NCBI GenBank assembly: GCA_029288095.1 | Contig: JARFPW010000128.1 | Coordinates: 1-5,634 of the forward strand | DNA from: Gemmatimonadota bacterium | GTDB taxonomy: Bacteria; Gemmatimonadota; Gemmatimonadetes; Palauibacterales; Palauibacteraceae | Direction: 5' to 3' | Length of the DNA stretch: 5,634 nucleotides | Part shown: positions 1 to 5,569 of the stretch, piece after piece | Layout of the letters: the number at the start of each line of letters is the position of its first letter | Numbering within the stretch: position 1 is the first letter of the stretch | The notes under the pieces: model-generated | Seen by the model: only the letters and a program-made list of their open reading frames with translations | What the model was told of the DNA's origin: nothing | Databases searched by the model: none | Translations under genes and position numbers: made by a program

Positions 1-375
1 AACATGAATCTGCTGCCTAACGCGGCCGAGGATCTCAGCGAGGATGACGTGCTCGCGTCCGTGGACCGGGGCATCCTCATGGAGGGTCGAAACTCCTACT
101 CCATCGACCAGCAACGCTACAATTTCCAATTCTCGGCGCAGGTCGCGTGGGAAGTTCGCGGTGGCAAGAAGGTGCGGATGCTGCGCGACGTCGCGTACCA
201 GGCACGCACGCCGGACTTCTGGAACTCCCTCTCCGTGATCGGTGGCCCATCGACCTACGAGGTCGGCGGAAGCCTGAATGACGGAAAGGGTCAGCCGGGT
301 CAGAGCAACGCGGTCTCGCACGGCTGCCCGATCTCGGTGTTCCGGGGAGTCAACGTGCTCAATACCGGGCGCTGA
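1..375 (+). CDS. TldD/PmbA-family metalloprotease, C-terminal part (5' end outside window)
   Basis: The first 124 visible codons, in frame from base 1 to a TGA at 373-375, form the C-terminal domain of a TldD/PmbA (modulator of DNA gyrase) family protein. In E. coli TldD pairs with TldE/PmbA as a zinc peptidase that degrades unfolded peptides and matures microcin B17 and CcdA. The family signs visible here are DRGILMEGR near residue 21, a beta-rich stretch with VRGGKKVRMLRDVAYQ at about residues 51-66, and the glycine-rich end GKGQPGQSNAVSHGCP at about residues 95-110, followed by FRGVNVLNTG. The HExxxH zinc motif would lie upstream and is not visible. Where E. coli TldD has its cysteine zinc ligand (CGKxGQ), this protein reads DGKGQ, with Asp at residue 94. 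A cysteine is present 15 residues later, in SHGCP. Membership in the family is fairly certain; whether it is the catalytic (TldD) or partner type is not. Confidence 0.85.
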   Translation, partial: NMNLLPNAAEDLSEDDVLASVDRGILMEGRNSYSIDQQRYNFQFSAQVAWEVRGGKKVRMLRDVAYQARTPDFWNSLSVIGGPSTYEVGGSLNDGKGQPGQSNAVSHGCPISVFRGVNVLNTGR

Positions 376-384
376 TTCGGAGCG

Positions 385-675
385 TTACTGCCGATATCCG
401 CTGGTGGCCTGGCGGTCGCGCCACCAGCGGATGTCGGTTACGAGTTCGGCACGAGAAACACCGGGCTCGTGCTCGGTGACAGAATCACCGAGCACATCGA
501 AGTGCGGCAGGACGTTGCGGCGATCGATCCACTCGGGTCGCAGGTTCCGCTCCTCGCCCCACGCCACCAGCTCTTCCAGCGAGCGATCGCTGTACACGTG
601 GCACAGCCGGTCGCCCTTGAGGGCTCCCAGCCTTCGGATATCCCTCTGCGCCGTGTGAAAGTGGTACTTGATCAG
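385..675 (-). CDS. Small DUF4031-like protein, probable CTG start
   Basis: The only standard start codon in this open frame is GTG at 597-595, which gives 70 aa. That start would cut away part of the likely domain: from memory, DUF4031 proteins begin with a short strand, then a (C/S)H(L/V)xSD-like motif, then LxELHxFAxRxGL and an HYD motif. Here the matching pieces are RLCHVYSDRSLEELVAWGEE, RNLRPEWI and LPHFDV, with related-looking sequence (IKYHFHTAQRDIRRLG) upstream of the GTG. The frame is open back to the end of the preceding gene, where CTG (675-673) overlaps that gene's stop as CTGA, the geometry of a common ATGA coupled start. I therefore place the start there (96 aa). There is no strong Shine-Dalgarno site before either start, which fits translational coupling. 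The function of the family is unknown. The gene ends in TAA, 9 bp from the convergent TldD-family stop. The start is the least certain part; the conservative alternative is 385-597. Confidence 0.5.
   Translation of the reverse strand: MIKYHFHTAQRDIRRLGALKGDRLCHVYSDRSLEELVAWGEERNLRPEWIDRRNVLPHFDVLGDSVTEHEPGVSRAELVTDIRWWRDRQATSGYRQ
391..437. terminator. 18-bp stem-loop in the convergent gene junction
   Basis: The arm at 391-408 (ccgatatccgctggtggc) is the reverse complement of 420-437 except at one position, which can form a G-U pair in one RNA orientation. The loop is 11 nt (409-419). It starts 16 bp past the stop of the rightward TldD-family gene and lies inside the last codons of the leftward small gene. 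Neither side has a run of T after the stem, so it is not a classic intrinsic terminator. It may act as a bidirectional terminator or a 3'-end stabilising hairpin. The structure is clear; its role is inferred. Confidence 0.4.
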
Positions 676-1859
676 TGCGAGTGTTCGCCGTGCGCCTCGG
701 CGTCCATTCCTTCGGCGTCCATCTCGCCCATACCCGCCGGGTCCGACATGTCGTGTGCCCCGTGTCCGTGCAGGTTTGCCGGCGCCTGCAGAGTGTTGAT
801 CAGGTCAGCGACATACATGTCGTCACCGCGGTCGAACTCGGGCCATTCCGTGTTCTTGCCGACCCATACCACGCCACCTATCGCGCCCATACCGCCGTCC
901 GGCGCCGGAACATCGAGCGGGTTGTCGTACTCGACCGAGATGCGGTACGTGTGGTCGGCGTAGATCTTCCGGCCGAGCGTCCACATGAACGAACCGCTGG
1001 GCACGCCCGTCACTCGCCCTTCGGCGTTCACGTCCGGTTCTGCCTCCCAAATGGTCTTCCCCGTCGTCATGTCCACGAGCGTGAGTTTGGAGGCATGATC
1101 GTGCAGGTGGCCGCCGATGCCGAGAATGCGCCCGTCGACCGCAGGCTTGCCCTCCCAGTGCTGCACCGTCTTGCCCGGTGAGACGGGGAAGTCCTTTCCG
1201 CCGATCGGCCCCATGACGTCGAGGTAGAAGGGGTACACGTCGCGCGGCTGCAGAAAGCCGTCCGACTCCGTGCTGTAATGGAAACGCACGATGAGATGCG
1301 CGTCGAGATAGTCTTCGGCGAGCGGATTGGCGAACATCGACGCGATCAGCATCCGGTCTCCGTCCGATACCGGATAACCGATCAGACCCGGAAGCTTCTC
1401 CCGCAGCGTCTCGCGGCCAGCGGCCATCACACGCCGCGCGATGGTGGAGAACAGCTCCCGCTTGTCCGGATCGATGAAGTTGACGTGGTGCAGGAGGTCC
1501 ATCGGGATCGCATTGCCCTGGCCGTCGACCATCTCGACTTCGAAACCATGGATCCACCCGTCCACCGGGAAGACCGCGAGTTGGATCGGCAGGCGCAGAT
1601 GCTGCATCCCGGCCGTCAGTTCCAGGGGCCCGATGTCGAATTCGACGAGGCGTTCGTCCGTGAGTGTACGGACAGCCACGAGTTCGCCGTCCGCCTCGGG
1701 GAGTTCCGGAGCTTCCAGGCCGGCTGCGTCAGCGACCGTCAGCTGTTCGTAAGCCGGATCGGCCATCGACATCGTTTCCTGCGCCTGGACGTCCGCCGTC
1801 CAGCCGAGCACGGCGATCGCCGCCACCGTCAATATGGGACCAGCAAATCCGCGGTTCAT
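672..1859 (-). CDS. Secreted copper type II monooxygenase-like protein with His/Met-rich tail
   Basis: The start is ATG 1859-1857 because GAGGTGG (1866-1872) sits 6 nt upstream and because it begins a clean Sec signal peptide: MNR, a hydrophobic core at residues 9-20, and a likely cut after VQA at residue 26. In-frame ATGs at 1919 and 1877 are further upstream but have poorer sites. The mature part (395 aa total) has no recognised name. It carries a motif series like peptidylglycine and dopamine monooxygenases: LLHHV (H124, H125), VRFHY (H194), GGHLHDH (H251, H253, H255) and DDMYVADL (M348). In rat PHM the corresponding copper ligands are H107/H108/H172 and H242/H244/M314. The last 32 residues (364-395) hold 6 His, 4 Met and 8 acidic residues, suggesting copper binding. 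A periplasmic oxidative or copper-handling role is inferred, and the substrate is unknown. The fold assignment rests on motif order and spacing only; a non-catalytic copper-binding protein is the main alternative. It is probably translationally coupled to the small gene downstream. Confidence 0.75.
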   Translation of the reverse strand: MNRGFAGPILTVAAIAVLGWTADVQAQETMSMADPAYEQLTVADAAGLEAPELPEADGELVAVRTLTDERLVEFDIGPLELTAGMQHLRLPIQLAVFPVDGWIHGFEVEMVDGQGNAIPMDLLHHVNFIDPDKRELFSTIARRVMAAGRETLREKLPGLIGYPVSDGDRMLIASMFANPLAEDYLDAHLIVRFHYSTESDGFLQPRDVYPFYLDVMGPIGGKDFPVSPGKTVQHWEGKPAVDGRILGIGGHLHDHASKLTLVDMTTGKTIWEAEPDVNAEGRVTGVPSGSFMWTLGRKIYADHTYRISVEYDNPLDVPAPDGGMGAIGGVVWVGKNTEWPEFDRGDDMYVADLINTLQAPANLHGHGAHDMSDPAGMGEMDAEGMDAEAHGEHSH

Positions 1860-1865
1860 CTTCGT

Positions 1866-1872
1866 CCACCTC
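1866..1872 (-). promoter_or_regulatory. Ribosome binding site that decides the start of the copper protein gene
   Basis: On the minus strand this reads GAGGTGG, 6 nt before ATG 1859-1857. It favours this start over the two upstream in-frame ATGs and matches the position where the signal peptide begins. Confidence 0.6.
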
Positions 1873-1953
1873 GACATGTCAGACTGTAAGCTTCCAAATC
1901 CCAGGGTCGGCGCTATCAACGCGCTAGCTCCACCGGGGGTTCAACGAACGAGA

Positions 1954-1980
1954 CGCCCGCTTCCAAGCCGGAAGTGGGCG
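1954..1980 (-). terminator. Hairpin between the ferredoxin and copper protein genes
   Basis: The arms cgcccgcttcc (1954-1964) and ggaagtgggcg (1970-1980) pair over 11 positions with one mismatch (A opposite C in minus-strand RNA) around a 5-nt loop. In the leftward direction it lies about 37 nt past the ferredoxin stop and is followed by a moderately T-rich stretch (6 T in 12), so it could end or attenuate the ferredoxin transcript. A smaller hairpin, agccat-cgct-atggct at 2001-2016, directly adjoins the ferredoxin stop codon. A terminator role is inferred, because no proper T-run is present. Confidence 0.3.
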
Positions 1981-2016
1981 CCGCAATGTGCGCACGAGCC
2001 AGCCATCGCTATGGCT

Positions 2017-2262
2017 TCAGGGGGCCGGCACGTCAAAGTATACATAGTTCTTGGCGATGAACTCAGTCCATTGGTCTGGGACCTCGTCATCCGGGAAGAT
2101 CGCCTCGACAGGGCACTCCGGAACGCAGGCGCCGCAATCGATGCACTCTTCCGGATGGATGTAGAACTGGTCTTCGCCTTCATAAATGCAATCGACGGGG
2201 CACACGTCCACGCAGGACGCGTCCTTTTCGCTGATGCATGGTTGAGCAATGATGTACGTCAT
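2017..2262 (-). CDS. fdxA: 7Fe-type ferredoxin ([3Fe-4S][4Fe-4S])
   Basis: This 81-residue cytoplasmic electron carrier closely follows the FdxA / Azotobacter FdI pattern. Using FdI as the guide, C9, C17 and C50 should bind the [3Fe-4S] cluster, and C21, C40, C43 and C46 the [4Fe-4S] cluster. C25 corresponds to the free cysteine of FdI. Visible motifs are CISEKDASCVDVCPVDC at residues 9-25 and CIDCGACVPECPVEAIFP at residues 40-57, followed by DDEVPDQW. The position of the second cysteine of a standard CxxC is Glu (E12), as expected for a 3Fe site. The chosen start, ATG 2262-2260, has AGAAGGTG 8 nt upstream and gives the usual MTYII N-terminus; a start at 2304 would add 14 residues not seen in the family. 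The protein lacks the long C-terminal tail of FdI. The gene diverges from lipA, and a role as electron donor to the radical-SAM enzyme LipA is possible but inferred from position only. Confidence 0.93.
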   Translation of the reverse strand: MTYIIAQPCISEKDASCVDVCPVDCIYEGEDQFYIHPEECIDCGACVPECPVEAIFPDDEVPDQWTEFIAKNYVYFDVPAP

Positions 2263-2319
2263 GCAGATCACACCTTCTGTTACGGACCCGGTCACCCGGG
2301 CCATTACGCATGAGGGGGG

Positions 2320-2348
2320 AGTTTAGTTGCGGCCGCGATCCTCTGCAA
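2320..2348 (-). promoter_or_regulatory. Sigma-70-like promoter for the ferredoxin gene
   Basis: Reading leftward, TTGCAG (2348-2343) and TAAACT (2325-2320) are separated by exactly 17 bp. They match the -35 and -10 consensus at 4 of 6 positions each. The start of transcription would fall near 2313, giving a leader of about 50 nt before ATG 2262. It is the best promoter candidate in the divergent gap. Confidence 0.45.
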
Positions 2349-2351
2349 TGA

Positions 2352-2365
2352 CACTTCCAGAAGTG
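2352..2365. promoter_or_regulatory. Dyad in the ferredoxin-lipA gap, possible operator
   Basis: CACTTC-CA-GAAGTG is a perfect inverted repeat with 6-bp arms and a 2-bp centre. It lies 3 bp upstream of the ferredoxin -35 element and about 37 bp upstream of the lipA start, so a regulator bound there could act on both divergent genes. No regulator family is assigned. Confidence 0.3.
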
Positions 2366-2386
2366 GCCGCTGTTCACGCCGGCCGG

Positions 2387-2392
2387 TAGATT
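2387..2392 (+). promoter_or_regulatory. Possible -10 element for a leaderless lipA transcript
   Basis: TAGATT lies 9 bp before ATG 2402, so transcription would begin at or within a few bases of the start codon. This would explain the missing ribosome binding site. There is no good -35 box at the right distance, so the call is weak. Confidence 0.2.
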
Positions 2393-2401
2393 CGCCCGCC
2401 T

Positions 2402-3364
2402 ATGCGCAGACTGAATGTCGTTCAACCCGGTAATCAAGCGGCGCCCGGCCATCCCGTGCCCGGCGGATGCGGTAGTCCGCCTGCCGCCTGGCCGCAGCAG
2501 AAGCCTCGCTGGCTGAAGGTGAAGGCCCCGGGCGGCGACAACTATCGGCGCTTGAAGGGGTTGATGCGCGAGCTCGGCCTGAACTCGGTGTGCGAAGAGG
2601 CGCACTGTCCGAACATCGGTGAATGCTGGGACGCCGGGACCGCCACGTTTCTCATCATGGGGGACAAGTGCACGCGGAATTGTCCGTACTGCGCGATCGC
2701 CCACGGGCGACCGGAAGAGCTGGACGAAGACGAGCCGCGGCGCGTCGCCGAGATGATCGAGCAGCTGCGACTTCGGCATGTCGTGATCACATCCGTAGAT
2801 CGGGATGACCTGCCCGACGGTGGCGCCAGGATCTTCGGCTGGCTGATCGATGACATCCGCGATCGGCTACCCGAATGTTCGATCGAGGTGTTGACGCCGG
2901 ACTTCCGGGGAATGCGCCCCTCCATCGCACGCGTGATAGCGGCCGGTCCGGACATCTTCAACCACAACATGGAGACGGTCGAGCGTCTGCATCCCGAGGC
3001 GCGGCCGGGGGCCAAATACGAGCGCAGCCTCGAGGTCCTTCGGTATGCGAAGAGCCTCGATGACGAGGTGTTGATCAAGACCGGCATCATGCTGGGTCTA
3101 GGCGAACGATCGGACGACGTCCGGTCGTTCATGGACGATGCGCTCGACACGGGCGTCCAGATCCTGACACTCGGGCAATACCTGCGTCCGTCGGAGCGAC
3201 ATCGCGCGATCGATCGGTATGTGTCGCCCGATGAGTTCGCCGAGTGGAAGACCTATGGCGAGTCGCTCGGATTCCTGCATGTCGAGAGCGGACCCCTGGT
3301 CCGCAGCAGCTATCACGCTCGCGAGCAAATTGACGAACTGAAGCGCAAGGCCAGCGCTGCCTAG
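2402..3364 (+). CDS. lipA: Lipoyl synthase
   Basis: This radical-SAM enzyme inserts two sulfur atoms into protein-bound octanoyl groups to make the lipoyl cofactor of PDH E2 and related proteins. Both cluster motifs are intact: CEEAHCPNIGEC (C64, C69, C75) for the auxiliary cluster that donates sulfur, and CTRNCPYC (C90, C94, C97) for the SAM cluster. The C-terminal RSSY (301-304) supplies the serine ligand of the auxiliary cluster (S303 by comparison with E. coli S292). Other family blocks are KPRWLK (35-40), VDRDDLPDGGA, NHNMETV and LTLGQYLRPS. At 320 aa the length is normal. The first 34 residues are a Pro/Gly-rich extension. An in-frame TAG at 2387-2389 rules out an earlier start except for a rare ATT. 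There is no Shine-Dalgarno site before ATG 2402. It lies 129 bp upstream of pdhA, whose E2 partner is its substrate. Confidence 0.97.
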   Translation: MRRLNVVQPGNQAAPGHPVPGGCGSPPAAWPQQKPRWLKVKAPGGDNYRRLKGLMRELGLNSVCEEAHCPNIGECWDAGTATFLIMGDKCTRNCPYCAIAHGRPEELDEDEPRRVAEMIEQLRLRHVVITSVDRDDLPDGGARIFGWLIDDIRDRLPECSIEVLTPDFRGMRPSIARVIAAGPDIFNHNMETVERLHPEARPGAKYERSLEVLRYAKSLDDEVLIKTGIMLGLGERSDDVRSFMDDALDTGVQILTLGQYLRPSERHRAIDRYVSPDEFAEWKTYGESLGFLHVESGPLVRSSYHAREQIDELKRKASAA

Positions 3365-3381
3365 GTTGTTGCGGTAACAAC
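3365..3381 (+). terminator. Small hairpin directly after lipA
   Basis: GTTGTT (3365-3370) and AACAAC (3376-3381) pair around a 5-nt loop, beginning at the base after the lipA TAG. The stem is short and AT-rich and is not followed by a T-run. It is at best a weak terminator, and lipA may be transcribed on into pdhA. Confidence 0.2.
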
Positions 3382-3409
3382 AAACACCTGCCGGATCATC
3401 CTCCCTTTG

Positions 3410-3439
3410 TTGGACTCGCGCGCCTGTCTGGGCTAGTTT
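3410..3439 (+). promoter_or_regulatory. Weak promoter candidate for the pdh genes
   Basis: TTGGAC (3410-3415) and TAGTTT (3434-3439) are 18 bp apart, and transcription would start near 3446. The -10 matches consensus at only 3 of 6 positions. The 129-bp gap after lipA leaves room for a separate pdh promoter. A 6-bp inverted repeat, TTTCCG...CGGAAA at 3437-3456, overlaps the predicted start region. Confidence 0.25.
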
Positions 3440-3493
3440 CCGCGGCTCGCCGGAAATGACCCAGGTACCGATATACCAACCCAGGAAAAGCGC

Positions 3494-4582
3494 GTGGAGC
3501 AGGAAGTCAGCCAGCAGGAGGCGCAGCAAGAACGGCGGGTCGCCGACCGGGATCGACCGGACGTAGACCTGAGCGCCTACGGCCGCGAGCTACTCCATGA
3601 GATGCTGTGGTCGATGCTCCTGTCCCGGCGGTTCGAGGAGAAGTGCGCCGAGGCTTATCAGATGGGACGCATCGGCGGATTCTGCCACCTGTACATTGGC
3701 CAGGAGGCGGTGGCCGTCGGCGCCATCCGGGCTCTCCGATCCGACGACTACGTGTTTACCGCCTACCGCGACCATGCGCAGGCCATCGTACGGGGAATCA
3801 CGCCGCGAGCTGTGATGGCCGAGCTGTTCGGCCGAGTAGATGGCTGCTCCGGAGGAGCCGGCGGGTCGATGCACATGTTCGGCGCCGACGTGAACTTCAT
3901 GGGCGGGCATGGCATCGTGGGCACCCATCTCCCCCTGGCGGCGGGCGTCGGGTACGCGATCCGGTATCGCGGTGGCGACCAGGTCGTGCTGTGTTTCTTC
4001 GGCGACTCCGTGGTGAACGGCGGCCCGTTCCACGAGGCGTTCAACATGGTCGCCAAGTGGGGCCTTCCCGTCGTGTACATCGTCGAGAACAACGCTTACG
4101 GCATGGGCACGGCCACCGACCGCGTGGCTTCCGTCGAGCAACTCGTCACGCGAGGTCACGCGTATGAGGAGATGCACTCCGAGCGAGTGGACGGCCAGGA
4201 CGTGATAGCGATGTACGATGCCGTAACGCGGGCCGCCGATCGGGCGCGCGACGAACTCCGCCCGACGTTTCTCGAGGCGGTCACCTACCGCTACCTCGGT
4301 CACTCGATGTCGGATCCGGCCCACGGCACCTACCGGACGAAGGAAGAGGTCCAGCGCGAGCGGCAGAACGACCCGATCGCGACTCTCTGCGATCGCTTGA
4401 TTTCGCAGGACCTGCTCAGCCAGGAGGAGTACGACCGGCTGGACAAGGCTGCGATCGCCGCTTCGGAGGACGCGGCGGAGTTCGCTGAAAACAGTCCGGC
4501 CCCCGATGCGTCGGCGATCTATGAGAACGTGTATCGCGACGAATACCTCGGTGGCCTGGATCGGAGGGACGCATGGCGGTAG
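3494..4582 (+). CDS. pdhA: Pyruvate dehydrogenase E1 component, alpha subunit
   Basis: Together with the beta subunit this protein decarboxylates pyruvate on thiamine diphosphate and passes the acetyl group to lipoyl-E2. The start is GTG 3494, with AGGAAAAG (3483-3490) just upstream. Length (362 aa) is normal for the family. Visible blocks are FCHLYIGQEAVAVG (63-76), the YRDHAQ segment (91-96), the glycine-rich GGAGGSMHMF (120-129), the ThDP/Mg motif running from GDS (170-172) to ENN (198-200), and the loop GHSMSDP (269-275), which corresponds to the phosphorylation loop of the mitochondrial enzyme. The ThDP motif is normally GDG; here the second Gly is Ser (S172, codon 4007-4009), while D171 and N200 are kept. 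The first 25 residues are charged and Gln-rich. The last 10 bp overlap pdhB, so the subunits are likely translationally coupled. Branched-chain or acetoin dehydrogenase E1 is the alternative, but the adjacent lipA, the beta subunit and E2 favour PDH. Confidence 0.93.
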   Translation: MEQEVSQQEAQQERRVADRDRPDVDLSAYGRELLHEMLWSMLLSRRFEEKCAEAYQMGRIGGFCHLYIGQEAVAVGAIRALRSDDYVFTAYRDHAQAIVRGITPRAVMAELFGRVDGCSGGAGGSMHMFGADVNFMGGHGIVGTHLPLAAGVGYAIRYRGGDQVVLCFFGDSVVNGGPFHEAFNMVAKWGLPVVYIVENNAYGMGTATDRVASVEQLVTRGHAYEEMHSERVDGQDVIAMYDAVTRAADRARDELRPTFLEAVTYRYLGHSMSDPAHGTYRTKEEVQRERQNDPIATLCDRLISQDLLSQEEYDRLDKAAIAASEDAAEFAENSPAPDASAIYENVYRDEYLGGLDRRDAWR

Positions 4583-5556
4583 TCACCTACCGCGAGGCGC
4601 TCAATCGCGCGCTGCGCGAGGAAATGGAGCGCGATGACAGCGTATTCCTGATCGGTGAGGAGGTCGGCGAATACGACGGTGCGTACAAGGTTTCCAAAGA
4701 CCTGCTCGACCAGTTCGGTGAGTGGCGCGTGCGCGACACGCCGATCGCCGAGAACGGGTTTGCGGGCCTGGGTGTCGGAGCCGCGATGGCCGGCCTGCGG
4801 CCCGTCGTCGAGTTCATGACCTGGAACTTCGCGCTTCTCGCCTATGACGCGATCGTCAATTCGGCCGCGAAGATGCTGTTCATGTCCGGCGGACAGTACA
4901 ACATCCCCATCGTGTTCCGCGGACCGGGCGGAGCGGCCCTCCAGCTGTCTGCGCAGCACTCACAGGTGCCCGACCCGTGGTACGCGAACATCCCCGGCCT
5001 CAAGGTGTGTGCTCCGGCGACGCCGGCCGACGCGCTGGGGCTGCTGAAGAGCGCCATTCGGGACGCCGACCCGGTCGTGTTCATCGAGGGAGAACTCCTG
5101 TACAACGTCAAAGGCGAGGTGCCGGACGGGGAGCACCTGGTGCCGATCGGTCTCGCCGACGTGAAGCGCGTCGGCGACGACGTGACGATCGTCGCGCACT
5201 CGAAGATGGTGCAGGTCGCACTCGCCGCAGCCGAGAAGCTCGCCACGGACTACGAGATCGAGGCGGAGATCGTGGATCTCCGCAGCCTGCGGCCTCTCGA
5301 CACCGATACGGTCATCACGTCGGTGCGGAAGACGAACCGGGCGGTCGTCGTCCAGGAAGGGTGGCCGATCGCGGGGATCGGTGCGCAGGTCGTGGACGAT
5401 ATACAGCGTGAGGCGTTTGACGACCTGGATGCACCCGTAGCCCGGGTGTCCGGACTCGACGTACCGATGCACTACGCCCGCCCGATCGAGAAAATGATCG
5501 TGCCGAGTCTCGATCACGTGGTGAATGCCGTGAAGCACGTCTGTTACCTCGACTGA
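4573..5556 (+). CDS. pdhB: Pyruvate dehydrogenase E1 component, beta subunit
   Basis: This 327-aa protein is the beta half of the alpha2beta2 E1 heterotetramer. It supplies the residues that activate the aminopyrimidine of thiamine diphosphate and contacts E2. Typical blocks are present: LIGEEVGEYDGAYKVS (26-41), DTPIAENGFAG (55-65) with catalytic Glu at E60, GLRPVVEFMTWNF (74-86), MSGGQ (104-108) and AQHSQ (127-131) with H129 at the conserved active-site histidine position. The C-terminal transketolase domain includes DLRSLRPLD and VVVQEGWP. The start ATG 4573 lies inside the end of pdhA and is preceded by GGAGGG (4563-4568), 4 nt away. pdhC starts 13 bp after the stop, indicating one transcription unit. 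Nothing is missing or unusual. Confidence 0.96.
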   Translation: MAVVTYREALNRALREEMERDDSVFLIGEEVGEYDGAYKVSKDLLDQFGEWRVRDTPIAENGFAGLGVGAAMAGLRPVVEFMTWNFALLAYDAIVNSAAKMLFMSGGQYNIPIVFRGPGGAALQLSAQHSQVPDPWYANIPGLKVCAPATPADALGLLKSAIRDADPVVFIEGELLYNVKGEVPDGEHLVPIGLADVKRVGDDVTIVAHSKMVQVALAAAEKLATDYEIEAEIVDLRSLRPLDTDTVITSVRKTNRAVVVQEGWPIAGIGAQVVDDIQREAFDDLDAPVARVSGLDVPMHYARPIEKMIVPSLDHVVNAVKHVCYLD

Positions 5557-5569
5557 CGGAATCCGATAC

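Noticed and set aside
823..1557. 244-codon open frame overlapping the copper protein gene on the same strand
   Set aside because: Its translation is Arg/Gly/Ala-rich and low in complexity, while the other frame has a signal peptide and ordered metal motifs.
1941..2249. 102-codon frame overlapping the ferredoxin gene
   Set aside because: The ferredoxin frame contains all eight expected cysteines; this frame has no recognisable family features.
2287..2300. CCCGG-TCAC-CCGGG inverted repeat in the ferredoxin leader
   Set aside because: Five-bp GC-only arms are common by chance in DNA of this composition, and nothing else supports a riboswitch or operator there.
2329..2336. GCGGCCGC palindrome between the -35 and -10 of the ferredoxin promoter
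   Set aside because: An 8-bp all-GC palindrome is not rare at this GC content and fits as ordinary spacer sequence.
3392..3409. GGATCATCCTCCCTTT in the lipA-pdhA gap resembles the 3' end of 16S rRNA (GGATCACCTCCTTT)
   Set aside because: It needs two single-base insertions to match, is only about 16 nt long, and has no rRNA sequence around it; chance similarity is most likely.
3590..4324. 244-codon open frame antisense to pdhA
   Set aside because: It lies wholly opposite a strongly conserved gene, its translation is rich in Arg, His and Val with no recognisable motif, and such antisense frames are expected in GC-rich DNA.
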